From NCBI GenBank assembly GCA_948496895.1, contig CAOOJO010000144.1, positions 1-6,854 on the forward strand: DNA of 6,854 bases, in the 5' to 3' direction. The notes below the pieces were generated by a model. That model was not told the origin of the DNA. It worked only from the letters and a program-made list of their open reading frames with translations, and made no database searches. Source of the stretch: an uncultured Acetatifactor sp. GTDB taxonomy: Bacteria > Bacillota > Clostridia > Lachnospirales > Lachnospiraceae. Of this stretch, positions 1 through 6,100 are shown one piece after another; the first letter of the stretch is position 1, and each line of letters begins with the position of its first letter. The position numbers and the translations under genes are program-made.

Positions 1-231
1 TATCTGGCCGGGGTGGAGTGCGAGGATGAGGCCCAGGCTCCGGAGGGCTGGACGCAATGGGTCATTCCCGGCTTTGAATATCTCTGCGCGGAGTGCGACG
101 GCGGTGATACCTTCCCGGAAATGCTGCGCTGGCTGGAGGAGAACCGCCTCTCCCTGGCAGGGGCCGTACATGATTTCACCTGCCCGGAGACAGGGAAGCA
201 GTATATGTTCTTCCCCATCCGGCGGCTTTGA
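1..231 (+). CDS. GyrI-like effector-binding domain protein, C-terminal part (5' end off the window)
   Basis: The frame is open from the first base, and 76 residues are visible before TGA at 229-231. The text begins YLAGVECED and continues through PEGWTQWVIPGFEY to end in YMFFPIRRL. A YLAGVE strand, a PEGW turn and a closing aromatic YMFFPI strand are typical of the GyrI-like small-molecule-binding fold (the SOUL/Rob C-terminal type). This fold occurs alone or at the C-terminus of AraC- or MerR-type regulators, where it binds amphipathic or multidrug-like ligands. The GTG at position 13 lies inside the conserved strand, so it is not the real start; the gene begins upstream of the window. It is therefore unknown whether a DNA-binding domain precedes it. 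Its stop lies 29 bases from the stop of the convergent ABC transporter gene, and I see no convincing hairpin terminator between them. Family assignment is fairly sure; the ligand is unknown. Confidence 0.72.
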   Translation, partial: YLAGVECEDEAQAPEGWTQWVIPGFEYLCAECDGGDTFPEMLRWLEENRLSLAGAVHDFTCPETGKQYMFFPIRRL

Positions 232-260
232 TTCCGCAGGGAGCAATAGGCAGCCCCTAC

Positions 261-1904
261 CTATCGGGAACCCCCGTCATCCAGCAGAATCGTGGCATCC
301 GCGAACCGGTTGAAGTCCAGCCTGTGGGCCACGCTGAGCACAGTGGCCCCTCGGCTCTTCTGCTCCTGGCGCAAAAGCATTGCCATGGCCTCCTGGGCAG
401 CTCCGTCCAGCTGACTGGTGGCTTCGTCCAGGAGGATCACTTTCCTTTCTTCCAAAAGGCATCTGGCCATGGCAATCCTCTGCCGCTCCCCGCCGGACAG
501 CGCCATGCCCTGCTCCCCGATCTTCCGGTCAAGGCCGCCCTCTATCTGCGCCAGGATCCCTGTCCTCTCCGCCGCGTCCTGCAGCTCCTCCTCTGTGGCG
601 TCCGGCCTTGCCAGCAGCAGATTGTCCCGAATGGTCCCCTGCCGCAGCACAGGCTCCTGGGGCACATAGGAGATGGCTCTGCGCAGGTCATACAGATCGA
701 TTTCTTCCAAGGGCTTTCCGTCCACCCGGATCGTGCCCCCGTCCACCTGGTAGAACCGCAGCAGCAGCTCCAGGACGGTGCTTTTTCCCACACCGCTCTC
801 GCCCCTTATCCCTACCCAGTTCCCCTGCTTTATCCGCAGGTTCTTATGGTTCAGGATGTCCTTCTCCGTGCGGGGATACCGGAAAGTCACGTCTTCGAAG
901 ACAATCTCATCTTCAAAGCGCCAACTGTCTTTTCCCGGGCTGTCCCGCTCGTCCTCCAGTTCCAGGTAGCCCTGCACGGCGCTGACCTGTCCCCTGGCTT
1001 TCCTGTATCCGTTGTAGATGGAAATCAGATCGGTAAAAACAGCGTGTATCCTGACGCCGTAGCCCACCGCCGCGGTCATGTAGCCGATGGAAATGGCCCG
1101 GCTAGCGGCCAGCAGAGCCGCCAGGATGAATGTGGCCCCATAGAAGAATCCCGGCATCAGGGTATGGGATATGCCTCCTACGAAATTGTCATAGAACGCC
1201 ACCTTGCCCCAGAGCTTCAGCACGCTGCCCTGGATTTCCTCCACCCTCCTGCTTTCCTGCTCCTCCAGCACCTGGGCCTTCACCAGGCGTATGGAGCGGA
1301 AAGCCTCCTGCATCTGCTTCTGATACCTGGCATTGAAGTCCACCACCCTGGCGATCAGGGACTGGAGCCTGTCCCCCACCAGCTTCATCAGCCCTAAGCT
1401 CACCGGGATGTACAGCACCTGGAACAGGGCCAGGAAGCTATGAATCCTCCACAGCAGCAGGAAAATCAGGATGCCGCATGCCCCATTGGCCAGAAGCTTG
1501 GGCAGGTCGATCGTCCACACCGCGATATAGGACACGATGTCGGCGGAGGCCTTCTGGGCCAGCTCTGCGGAATGGTTCCCGTCAAAGAACGCCATGGGCT
1601 GATGGATCAGCTTGTCGAAGCATTCCAGGTTCATGCAGGCGATGAGCCTGCGGCTTTGGAGCATCAGGTAGTACTGATACCAGTTGTAGCCAAAGGTCAC
1701 CAGCACGGGAATGCCGCAGAAAGCCAGGATGCCAAGGACCACCTTCCCGGTCTCCCCGGCGGGGATGTAGGCGTCGATCACCGGCGGCATCAGCATCACC
1801 GGAATCAGGGACGCTGCCTGGAGCAGCATGGACAGGAAGAAAGACATGGCGGCTATCTGCGCCACCTTTCTTCGAAACAGCCTTTTGCTCTGTGTCGTTC
1901 CCAT
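261..1904 (-). CDS. ABCB-type ABC exporter, permease fused to ATPase (547 aa)
   Basis: This is a half-transporter of the type I exporter fold. Residues 1 to about 310 form the membrane domain, with hydrophobic segments near 14-42, 54-80, 133-176 and 240-300. The ATPase domain follows from about residue 330. Visible motifs are the A-loop tyrosine Y343, Walker A GESGVGKST (368-376), Q-loop Q416, signature LSGGERQ (469-475), Walker B VILLDE (489-494), D-loop SQLD (497-500) and switch histidine H527, so ATP hydrolysis should be intact. The start is fixed by an in-frame TGA at 1925-1923 and by AAAGGAGG four bases upstream of the ATG. The protein stops about 20 residues after the switch histidine, just after ILLDDGGSR. 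Most relatives continue for about 40 more residues (a G-x-HEEL-type tail), so the C-terminus looks short. It lies 111 bases downstream of the XRE regulator gene on the same strand and is probably cotranscribed with it. The substrate cannot be told. Confidence 0.93.
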   Translation of the reverse strand: MGTTQSKRLFRRKVAQIAAMSFFLSMLLQAASLIPVMLMPPVIDAYIPAGETGKVVLGILAFCGIPVLVTFGYNWYQYYLMLQSRRLIACMNLECFDKLIHQPMAFFDGNHSAELAQKASADIVSYIAVWTIDLPKLLANGACGILIFLLLWRIHSFLALFQVLYIPVSLGLMKLVGDRLQSLIARVVDFNARYQKQMQEAFRSIRLVKAQVLEEQESRRVEEIQGSVLKLWGKVAFYDNFVGGISHTLMPGFFYGATFILAALLAASRAISIGYMTAAVGYGVRIHAVFTDLISIYNGYRKARGQVSAVQGYLELEDERDSPGKDSWRFEDEIVFEDVTFRYPRTEKDILNHKNLRIKQGNWVGIRGESGVGKSTVLELLLRFYQVDGGTIRVDGKPLEEIDLYDLRRAISYVPQEPVLRQGTIRDNLLLARPDATEEELQDAAERTGILAQIEGGLDRKIGEQGMALSGGERQRIAMARCLLEERKVILLDEATSQLDGAAQEAMAMLLRQEQKSRGATVLSVAHRLDFNRFADATILLDDGGSR

Positions 1905-2015
1905 TTCTCCTCCTTTCCTGCCTCATGGGCAGCATCACCAGCATGTCCGAATCCTGCATGCCTTCCGAATTCATTCAACTCAGCTTGAATGGCCTCACAT
2001 TCTTTCTGTCTCATA

Positions 2016-2987
2016 TCAGAGGAAATCCAGGAAGTCGTAGGACAGGACTTCCTTTGCCACCGGGTCTGTCTCGCTGTATTCCAGAAAGCGCTTTCTGGCG
2101 TCCTGGCCGATTCTGTCAAGTTTTTCTGCCGCTTCGTCCTCTTCCCCTGTTTCCCGGAGCCTCCTGGCCATGGCTGCGGCAAAGCCGCTGAGATAGTAGT
2201 CTGTCTCAGGGCAGCATGGGATTCCCCCTAGAGCCTCCAGCCCGGCGCAGACAGCCAGGGCCGCCTGGGCCTTCTCTTTCGTGGAGAGCCCTTGGCAGAA
2301 CCAGATTTCGCTGCACTTTTTGTTCACGGCAAAGGCGCCCAGCTCCAGCATGTTGAACCGCAGCTGTCTGGCATGCTCTGTTGTGCCCTTGGCAAAAAGC
2401 TGTTCCGTCTTCTGGCCGCAGGTCAGATACCAGTTGGGGATTTCTTTTTTGTACAGCGCCACGGCCTCATGGGTCCTTCCCTGGGCATGGAGCAGCTTGC
2501 CCTGCATGTTGATGGCATCCATGCGCAGGAGCGCATTGCTGCAGCCCTCCAGCGTCCTCCGGCACAGGGACAGCAGCTCTTTCCTGTTCTCCAGGAGCAC
2601 CATGGGGTCATTGTCCACATAGTCCCCTGCCTTATCCCACATATAGTAGTTCATGACTCTGTAGTCATTGGGGTATTTTCTGTAGGCCTCCTCGGACAGC
2701 CGGGTATACGCCTGCCTGTCTCCCGCCCGGAAAAGCTTGCCGTGCTCCTCCATGAAGCGCTGGATCTCCTCCTCGATCCGGGCGGCATCATAGCCCATGA
2801 GCTCATCGATGGACACACTGAAATAATGGGCCAGCAAAGGCAATAACGAGATATCCGGCAGCGTGTCGCTCCGCTCCCACTTGCTCACTGCGGCACAGGA
2901 GACGCCCATGGCCTCGGAGAGCTGCTCCTGGGTAATGCGCTTTTCCAGGCGCAGTCTCCTGATGTTTTCTCCAATGTAGATGTTCAT
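2016..2987 (-). CDS. XRE-family transcriptional regulator with TPR-like C-terminal region (323 aa)
   Basis: Residues 4-66 form a Cro/CI-type helix-turn-helix: IGENIRRLRLEKRITQEQL, then a recognition-helix region VSCAAVSKWER and the closing segment FSVSIDELMG. This is the standard XRE (HTH_3) pattern, so DNA binding as a dimer is expected. Residues 70-323 are almost wholly alpha-helical and charged. They include one TPR-like helix pair near 155-181 (GKLLHAQGRTHEAVALYKK), which suggests a sensing or protein-protein interaction domain. The start is supported by AGAGG at 2999-2995, seven bases before the ATG, and by a promoter at 3053-3025. The ABC exporter gene follows 111 bases downstream with no terminator between, so the pair looks like a regulator with its target exporter. 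Autoregulation is plausible through the palindrome at 3076-3090. The family of the N-terminal domain is certain; the inducer and the C-terminal function are not known. Confidence 0.9.
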   Translation of the reverse strand: MNIYIGENIRRLRLEKRITQEQLSEAMGVSCAAVSKWERSDTLPDISLLPLLAHYFSVSIDELMGYDAARIEEEIQRFMEEHGKLFRAGDRQAYTRLSEEAYRKYPNDYRVMNYYMWDKAGDYVDNDPMVLLENRKELLSLCRRTLEGCSNALLRMDAINMQGKLLHAQGRTHEAVALYKKEIPNWYLTCGQKTEQLFAKGTTEHARQLRFNMLELGAFAVNKKCSEIWFCQGLSTKEKAQAALAVCAGLEALGGIPCCPETDYYLSGFAAAMARRLRETGEEDEAAEKLDRIGQDARKRFLEYSETDPVAKEVLSYDFLDFL

Positions 2988-3024
2988 TTGGTTTCCTCTC
3001 TGCTCCGTTTCGGTATTGGCTTTT

Positions 3025-3053
3025 ATTATATTGGTGTTTCCCTGCTGTGTACA
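3025..3053 (-). promoter_or_regulatory. Sigma-A-type promoter of the XRE-ABC operon
   Basis: On the minus strand a perfect -10 TATAAT (3030-3025) lies 17 bases downstream of TGTACA (3053-3048), which matches four of six bases of the TTGACA consensus. Transcription would start near 3018, giving a leader of about 31 bases before the regulator ATG. This is a consensus-based prediction, not a mapped start. Confidence 0.6.
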
Positions 3054-3075
3054 GATATTCCCAGGAAAGGCTCTC

Positions 3076-3090
3076 TTAACCCACGGTTAA
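3076..3090. promoter_or_regulatory. Perfect palindrome TTAACC-N3-GGTTAA, candidate operator
   Basis: Two six-base arms are exact inverted complements around a CAC spacer. The site lies 22 bases upstream of the -35 box of the XRE-ABC promoter and before the GNAT terminator. Size and symmetry fit a dimeric helix-turn-helix operator. The XRE protein encoded next to it is the obvious candidate binder, but that is inference. A position upstream of -35 would fit activation as well as looping repression. Confidence 0.4.
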
Positions 3091-3103
3091 TCTTTAAAAC
3101 CAC

Positions 3104-3130
3104 AAAAGCTGCCGGGCAAGGGCAGCTTTT
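3104..3130 (-). terminator. Hairpin terminator after the GNAT gene
   Basis: The arms AAAAGCTGCC and GGCAGCTTTT are perfect ten-base inverted repeats around a seven-base loop. Read on the minus strand, the stem ends in TTTT about 41 bases after the acetyltransferase stop. It would end the flavodoxin-AlkD-GNAT unit before the promoter of the XRE operon. The T tract is short, so it may be only partly efficient. It is symmetric and could also act on plus-strand transcripts. Confidence 0.68.
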
Positions 3131-3170
3131 GACGTCTGGCGGCAATGAATTCCAGGGTTCCCCCGTATCT

Positions 3171-3635
3171 TCAAAGCCCCAAAAACTCCATATTGACGGA
3201 TTTTTCCGTAAACCCGTATTTCTCATACATGGCCCTGGCTGCCGCATTCCTGGCGTTGACCTGCAGCTCCAGGCCATCATACTTCCGCTCCCGGCACATC
3301 TCCAGCAGGGTATCGAAGAGTTTATGGCCGATGCCACGGCCCCGATACTTCTCCTCCACCGCCATGGAGTCCACGAACAGCACCTCCCGCTCCTTTACCG
3401 GGCCGCCGCAGGTTTGGCGGACAAGGTAAATCAGAAGCCCCACCACTTTCCCCTCCAGATCCGCCACAAAAATCTGCTGCTCGGCCAGATGGGCCTGGTA
3501 TCTGTCGTAAGGCAGTATGGGATCCATATCGACATAGATGTCCGGCCTCCAGCCCACATGCATCCTGTGTACCTGTTTCATGATGCGTTCCACCGCGTCA
3601 TAGTCCTGCTCTGTTGCCAGCCTTATCGTCACCAT
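3171..3635 (-). CDS. GNAT-family N-acetyltransferase (154 aa)
   Basis: The protein opens with MVTIRLATEQDYDAV, the usual first strand and helix of a GCN5-related acetyltransferase. The acetyl-CoA site (motif A) is EEKYRGRGIGHKLFDTL at residues 94-110, containing the R-x-x-G-x-G/A phosphate loop RGRGIG. The C-terminal pattern NARNAAARAMYEKYGF (127-142) is motif B. About 154 residues is a normal full length for a single-domain GNAT. I chose ATG 3635 because it starts directly on the first beta strand and has AGGAG just upstream, although the spacing of two bases is short. ATG 3686 would add 17 residues (MTDRTEIIDKTRRESGA) and would start 14 bases after the AlkD stop. The longer open frame to 3938 overlaps the AlkD gene and is not credible. 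The gene is the last of three on the same strand, before the hairpin at 3104-3130. The acceptor substrate cannot be predicted. Confidence 0.88.
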   Translation of the reverse strand: MVTIRLATEQDYDAVERIMKQVHRMHVGWRPDIYVDMDPILPYDRYQAHLAEQQIFVADLEGKVVGLLIYLVRQTCGGPVKEREVLFVDSMAVEEKYRGRGIGHKLFDTLLEMCRERKYDGLELQVNARNAAARAMYEKYGFTEKSVNMEFLGL

Positions 3636-3700
3636 CGCTCCTGATTCCCTTCTGGTTTTGTCTATTATTTCGGTTCTGTCTGTCATTCCACTTTTGCCGC

Positions 3701-4417
3701 TTAGAAGCTTTTTGCACACTTCAGCCCCCTCAGATACTTTTTCTGCTCCGGAGCTATGCGATTGCTCTCGCGGGCTTTCTGGATGGCCTTGTTGTGCGTC
3801 CAGGCATCCAACCGTCTCTCCTCCAGGAACGGGAGCACCCTCTCGTACTGCTTGGCCAGGGCCGTGGCGAAATACCATGCCCGCATCATGTTGACATAGT
3901 ACTCCTCCGAATGGATCTCTGCCACCCACTCGGGGCACTCTGGCCGGAACGCCTCATCCAGATAGAAGCGCATCAGCATCCCTATTCCAAAGCGGATGGT
4001 GTATGTCTCCGTGGAGGAAATCCACCGGCGGATAGGCTCCAGAAGCTCGTCCGTGTGCCTGGCGAACACTTTCGGAGCCATCATGTCGCAGGTGGCCCAA
4101 TTGTCGATGTAAGGCAGGAAGCGCTCCGTCTGCTCCAGGCATTCCCCATAGTCTTTAAACTGCTCTACGATAAAGGCATGGACATTATCTTCGTCATAGT
4201 ACTTATGGGGAAGCTGTCCCAGGAATTCCCCGATTCGGGGGTCCTTCGCCCATTTTTTTGCCAGCGTGCGGACTTGCGGGGTGCGCACACCGATAATCTT
4301 CTCCCGTGCCACGGTGGGAATCAGTTTTGCGTGGAAGTCCCTGTAGCCCTCGTCTCGCAGTTCCCACAATTCAGCTTGTATTATATCGGCTATACGTTCA
4401 TCTGTCCGCTCTTCCAT
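3701..4417 (-). CDS. AlkD-family DNA alkylation repair protein (HEAT-like repeats, about 238 aa)
   Basis: The protein is a run of paired helices typical of the AlkC/AlkD family, DNA glycosylases that remove alkylated purines such as N3- and N7-methyl bases. Family landmarks are FHAKLIPTV and IGVRTPQVRTLAKKWAK near the N-terminus, LPHKYYDEDNVHAF, and PYIDNWATCDMM. Numbered from ATG 4417, W107 and D111 match the W-x3-D pair of Bacillus cereus AlkD, and R142 (YTIRFG) and W181 (RAWYFA) fit its other DNA-contacting residues, so the site looks complete. I prefer ATG 4417, which has GGAGAGG and AAAGG upstream. ATG 4453 in the same frame gives 250 residues but has only a weak AGGA far upstream. The gene lies between a flavodoxin-like gene (stop 126 bases upstream) and the GNAT gene, in the same direction. 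It could be of the AlkD2 subtype, so glycosylase activity is likely but not assured. Confidence 0.88.
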   Translation of the reverse strand: MEERTDERIADIIQAELWELRDEGYRDFHAKLIPTVAREKIIGVRTPQVRTLAKKWAKDPRIGEFLGQLPHKYYDEDNVHAFIVEQFKDYGECLEQTERFLPYIDNWATCDMMAPKVFARHTDELLEPIRRWISSTETYTIRFGIGMLMRFYLDEAFRPECPEWVAEIHSEEYYVNMMRAWYFATALAKQYERVLPFLEERRLDAWTHNKAIQKARESNRIAPEQKKYLRGLKCAKSF

Positions 4418-4543
4418 TTGCCTTTTATCCTCTCCGCCCAATCTTCTGGCCATGCATCGCCATACATCCTGCAGCCCGTCCTGTCCGTCCTTCTGCGGAT
4501 TCTGCAGAAGCTCAAATCGCCTATCCAGATCCCTCTTGACCTT

Positions 4544-4987
4544 CTAATCCGCCAGGCTCCCATAAAAATCCACCGCGCCGTCAATTTCCTCCTGTGTGGG
4601 ATGTCCCTTCGCGATGCCCCCTACTAGCTTGAACGGCCCAAAGGTGTCAAAGCCGCGGCATCCATAGACTCCAAGCACCTTGCAGCCCCTTGCCGCGGCC
4701 TTCGCCGAAACCGAATTCGCGTATTTTCCACTGTCGTTCCCGCAGGTATACAGGAAAAATACCTCTTTCCCCTTTGGCAGAGAGTCGCCCACGAACCGCT
4801 CCGTGGCCTCATAAAATTTTCCGAAGGCCACGCCGGATGCTATGCCAATCCTGTCATAGGCGCTCAAATCCATTGCAACAGCTTCCTCCACCGTCGCTGT
4901 CCGGATTCCATATCGCTCCGCCACCGCATCCACCAGTTTTTTGGTGTTGCCGTGATGGGTGGACTCATAGATGAGAATCGTTTTCAT
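4544..4987 (-). CDS. Flavodoxin-like protein (147 aa)
   Basis: The first strand and phosphate loop read MKTILIYESTHHGNTKKLVD. S9 to T15 matches the T/S-x-T-G-N-T-type loop that binds the FMN phosphate in flavodoxins. The alternating strands typical of the fold follow: YDRIGIASGVAFGKFY (44-59) around the first flavin-contact loop, EVFFLYTCGND (75-85), and CKVLGVYGCRGF (102-113). The length matches short flavodoxins. The likely role is cytoplasmic one-electron or two-electron transfer with bound FMN; the partner is unknown. The start is well supported by AAGGAG seven bases before the ATG. It is the first gene of a likely three-gene unit with the AlkD and GNAT genes, though no clear promoter stands out between it and the Rpn gene stop at 5080. 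Its TAG stop is in the same frame as the downstream AlkD gene. It could instead be a flavodoxin-domain enzyme subunit. Confidence 0.86.
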   Translation of the reverse strand: MKTILIYESTHHGNTKKLVDAVAERYGIRTATVEEAVAMDLSAYDRIGIASGVAFGKFYEATERFVGDSLPKGKEVFFLYTCGNDSGKYANSVSAKAAARGCKVLGVYGCRGFDTFGPFKLVGGIAKGHPTQEEIDGAVDFYGSLAD

Positions 4988-5064
4988 TTCATGTCTCCTT
5001 TTGCTCTTCGTCAGGTTTGTTTCGGAAAATCTCGTATCATGTCACCACCTGTGGCTATGCTGTC

Positions 5065-5083
5065 ATAGAGGATGGTTCTCTAT
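5065..5083 (-). other. Small hairpin over the Rpn stop codon
   Basis: Arms ATAGAG (5065-5070) and CTCTAT (5078-5083) are exact inverted repeats around a seven-base loop and span the TAG stop of the Rpn gene. The stem is short and AT-rich, and no T tract follows, so it is at best a weak terminator or a 3'-end protecting structure. Confidence 0.25.
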
Positions 5084-5310
5084 CGATATCCCGCCTTTTT
5101 CATCTCCATGCCAAATGCTTTCTTCGACAGGTTCGCGCGCCTGGCGGCATCTCCCGCTTCCAGGATGCCGTCGTTTACCAGGGTGCATAGGGTCTTGAGG
5201 GTTCCCAGCCTTTCGCCCTGCTTTCTGCCCTGCTTTCTGCCCTGTTTTCTGCCCACCTTCAAGCCTTTCTTCATTTCGTGTTTTTTCATGTCTTCTATCG
5301 CTTTACACAT
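5080..5310 (-). CDS. Candidate internal gene: separately translated Rpn C-terminal domain (RpnS-like, 76 aa)
   Basis: ATG 5310 is in frame with the Rpn gene at its residue M260. Upstream lies a long purine run with AGGAGG, then GGAGG, then AGAGG five bases before the ATG, a near-ideal ribosome binding site. The product would start MCKAIEDMKKHEMKKG, hold the three GRKQ repeats (residues 20-31) and end with the basic helical domain. In E. coli Rpn proteins the C-terminal domain is reported to be made from an internal start, to dimerise through a helix with four-residue repeats, and to inhibit the toxic full-length nuclease. Layout and repeat length agree here. The caution is that the acidic Glu-Gly linker is itself coded by purine-rich codons, so the Shine-Dalgarno match could be a by-product. 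No convincing internal promoter was seen; translation could come from the full-length message. Confidence 0.42.
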   Translation of the reverse strand: MCKAIEDMKKHEMKKGLKVGRKQGRKQGRKQGERLGTLKTLCTLVNDGILEAGDAARRANLSKKAFGMEMKKAGYR

Positions 5311-6087
5311 ATCCGCCTCTTCCTCCCCTTCCTCCTGGTTCTGCACATACTGCAGATGTTTTCTGATGTCGCCGATATTCGTGAACACATCTATCACGTC
5401 CACCGCACTCCTTGGTATCCTGCTGAAGTACTCCCTGTTCTCCAGGATGTACTGCTCATACCGTTTCTTGGAGCCAGTGCGTTTCAGGATTCCCAGCACA
5501 TACTTCAGGTCGGAGTCCATCCTGCTCAGATTCTCGTCCGATATAGAGCGCATGGGAATCATGGCCGTCCGATAGTTCCCTACCAGCTTGCGGAGCTTAT
5601 GGGGCAGCGGCGACATGTCCCCCATCATCCCTTTCAGGGTTCTGGGGCCGCTCCATTCCTTCTTCCCCCAGTACAGCGTCAGGCTCACCACCGGCTCCAG
5701 CACGTCCGCTTTCCGGTAGCGGTATTTGAAGTCATCCTCCCGGCCATATCTGACGCGCTTCTCCTCGTTCCTCTCCTGTATGGCCTCTATCCCTCTCCCG
5801 TAGGTAAGGCAGTCCATCTCCATAAGCCGCCAAGGATAGGTCAGGTTGGTGGTCTGCTGGTTCTCAATCCCCAGCAGGAAGCGCACGCCCCAGGCCCTGG
5901 CTTCCCCCAGGTAGTCCCTCTCCCGGAACGTCAGCTTCCCTTTTGCGTCCCGCGTCGGCAGGAAGCCGTCCGCCTGGCTGCATTCCCAGTCCTTCGGCAG
6001 CTCCTCCCCCAGATAGTACTCCAATACCGAACGTATCCTGTCCGGGCGCTTCATGTATACCTTCAGCGCATTGTTTGGTTCCCCCAT
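5080..6087 (-). CDS. Rpn-family recombination-promoting nuclease / putative transposase (PD-(D/E)XK, 335 aa)
   Basis: Rpn proteins are PD-(D/E)XK endonucleases, reported in E. coli as RecA-independent recombination promoters and as toxic phage-defence proteins. Here the core is visible as D58 in RERDY followed by E75-x-Q77 in LLGIENQQ, giving the D...ExQ active-site pattern. Other Clostridia-type landmarks are PWRLMEMDCLTYGRGIEA (84-101), RYRKADVLEPVVSLTLYWG (123-141), EWSGPRTLKGMM (144-155) and a helical segment with DVIDVFTNIGD (230-240). An acidic linker QNQEEGEEEAD (249-259) leads to a basic C-terminal tail with three GRKQ repeats (279-290) and a final small helical domain. ATG 6087 has AGAGGAG four bases upstream. 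A strong promoter at 6337-6309 and a structured leader precede it. The N-terminal 50 residues look unlike most relatives I know. An internal start at 5310 may give a second, short product. Confidence 0.87.
   Translation of the reverse strand: MGEPNNALKVYMKRPDRIRSVLEYYLGEELPKDWECSQADGFLPTRDAKGKLTFRERDYLGEARAWGVRFLLGIENQQTTNLTYPWRLMEMDCLTYGRGIEAIQERNEEKRVRYGREDDFKYRYRKADVLEPVVSLTLYWGKKEWSGPRTLKGMMGDMSPLPHKLRKLVGNYRTAMIPMRSISDENLSRMDSDLKYVLGILKRTGSKKRYEQYILENREYFSRIPRSAVDVIDVFTNIGDIRKHLQYVQNQEEGEEEADMCKAIEDMKKHEMKKGLKVGRKQGRKQGRKQGERLGTLKTLCTLVNDGILEAGDAARRANLSKKAFGMEMKKAGYR
5218..5253 (-). repeat. 12-base tandem repeat, three copies, coding GRKQ-GRKQ-GRKQ
   Basis: The plus-strand unit CTGCTTTCTGCC occurs at 5218-5229, 5230-5241 and, with one C-to-T change, 5242-5253. 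It keeps the Rpn reading frame and codes four residues per unit. Near-identity, down to synonymous positions, points to recent slippage or unequal crossing-over, so copy number probably varies between strains. Confidence 0.9.
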
Positions 6088-6100
6088 GGCACTCCTCTCC

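Noticed and set aside
228..1397. Long plus-strand open frame (389 codons) opposite the ABC exporter
   Set aside because: It has no recognisable domain, is Pro/His/Gln-rich, and is fully explained as the antisense of a GC-rich gene with complete ABC motifs.
1582..1974. Minus-strand ORF beginning MNSEGMQDSDMLVML in the XRE-ABC gap
   Set aside because: Most of it is a shadow of the ABC gene in another frame, and its ATG lacks a ribosome binding site.
1853..2014. Small minus-strand ORF starting one base after the XRE stop (TGA-T-ATG), 53 codons
   Set aside because: The stop-start spacing suggested translational coupling, but there is no Shine-Dalgarno sequence, it overlaps the ABC start in another frame, and its text (MRQKECEAIQAELNEF...) resembles nothing I know. 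It could be a frame-broken remnant but cannot be supported.
3636..3938. N-terminal extension of the GNAT open frame up to 3938
   Set aside because: It overlaps the conserved end of the AlkD gene and adds sequence with no GNAT similarity; the fold starts at MVTIRL.
3614..4627. Plus-strand open frame (337 codons) opposite the AlkD gene
   Set aside because: Antisense shadow; the opposite strand has conserved AlkD-family residues and a coherent gene order.
4988..5079. Promoter for the flavodoxin gene
   Set aside because: GTGACA and ATGACA boxes are present, but no -10 box of acceptable match lies at 16-18 bases, so no promoter is claimed.
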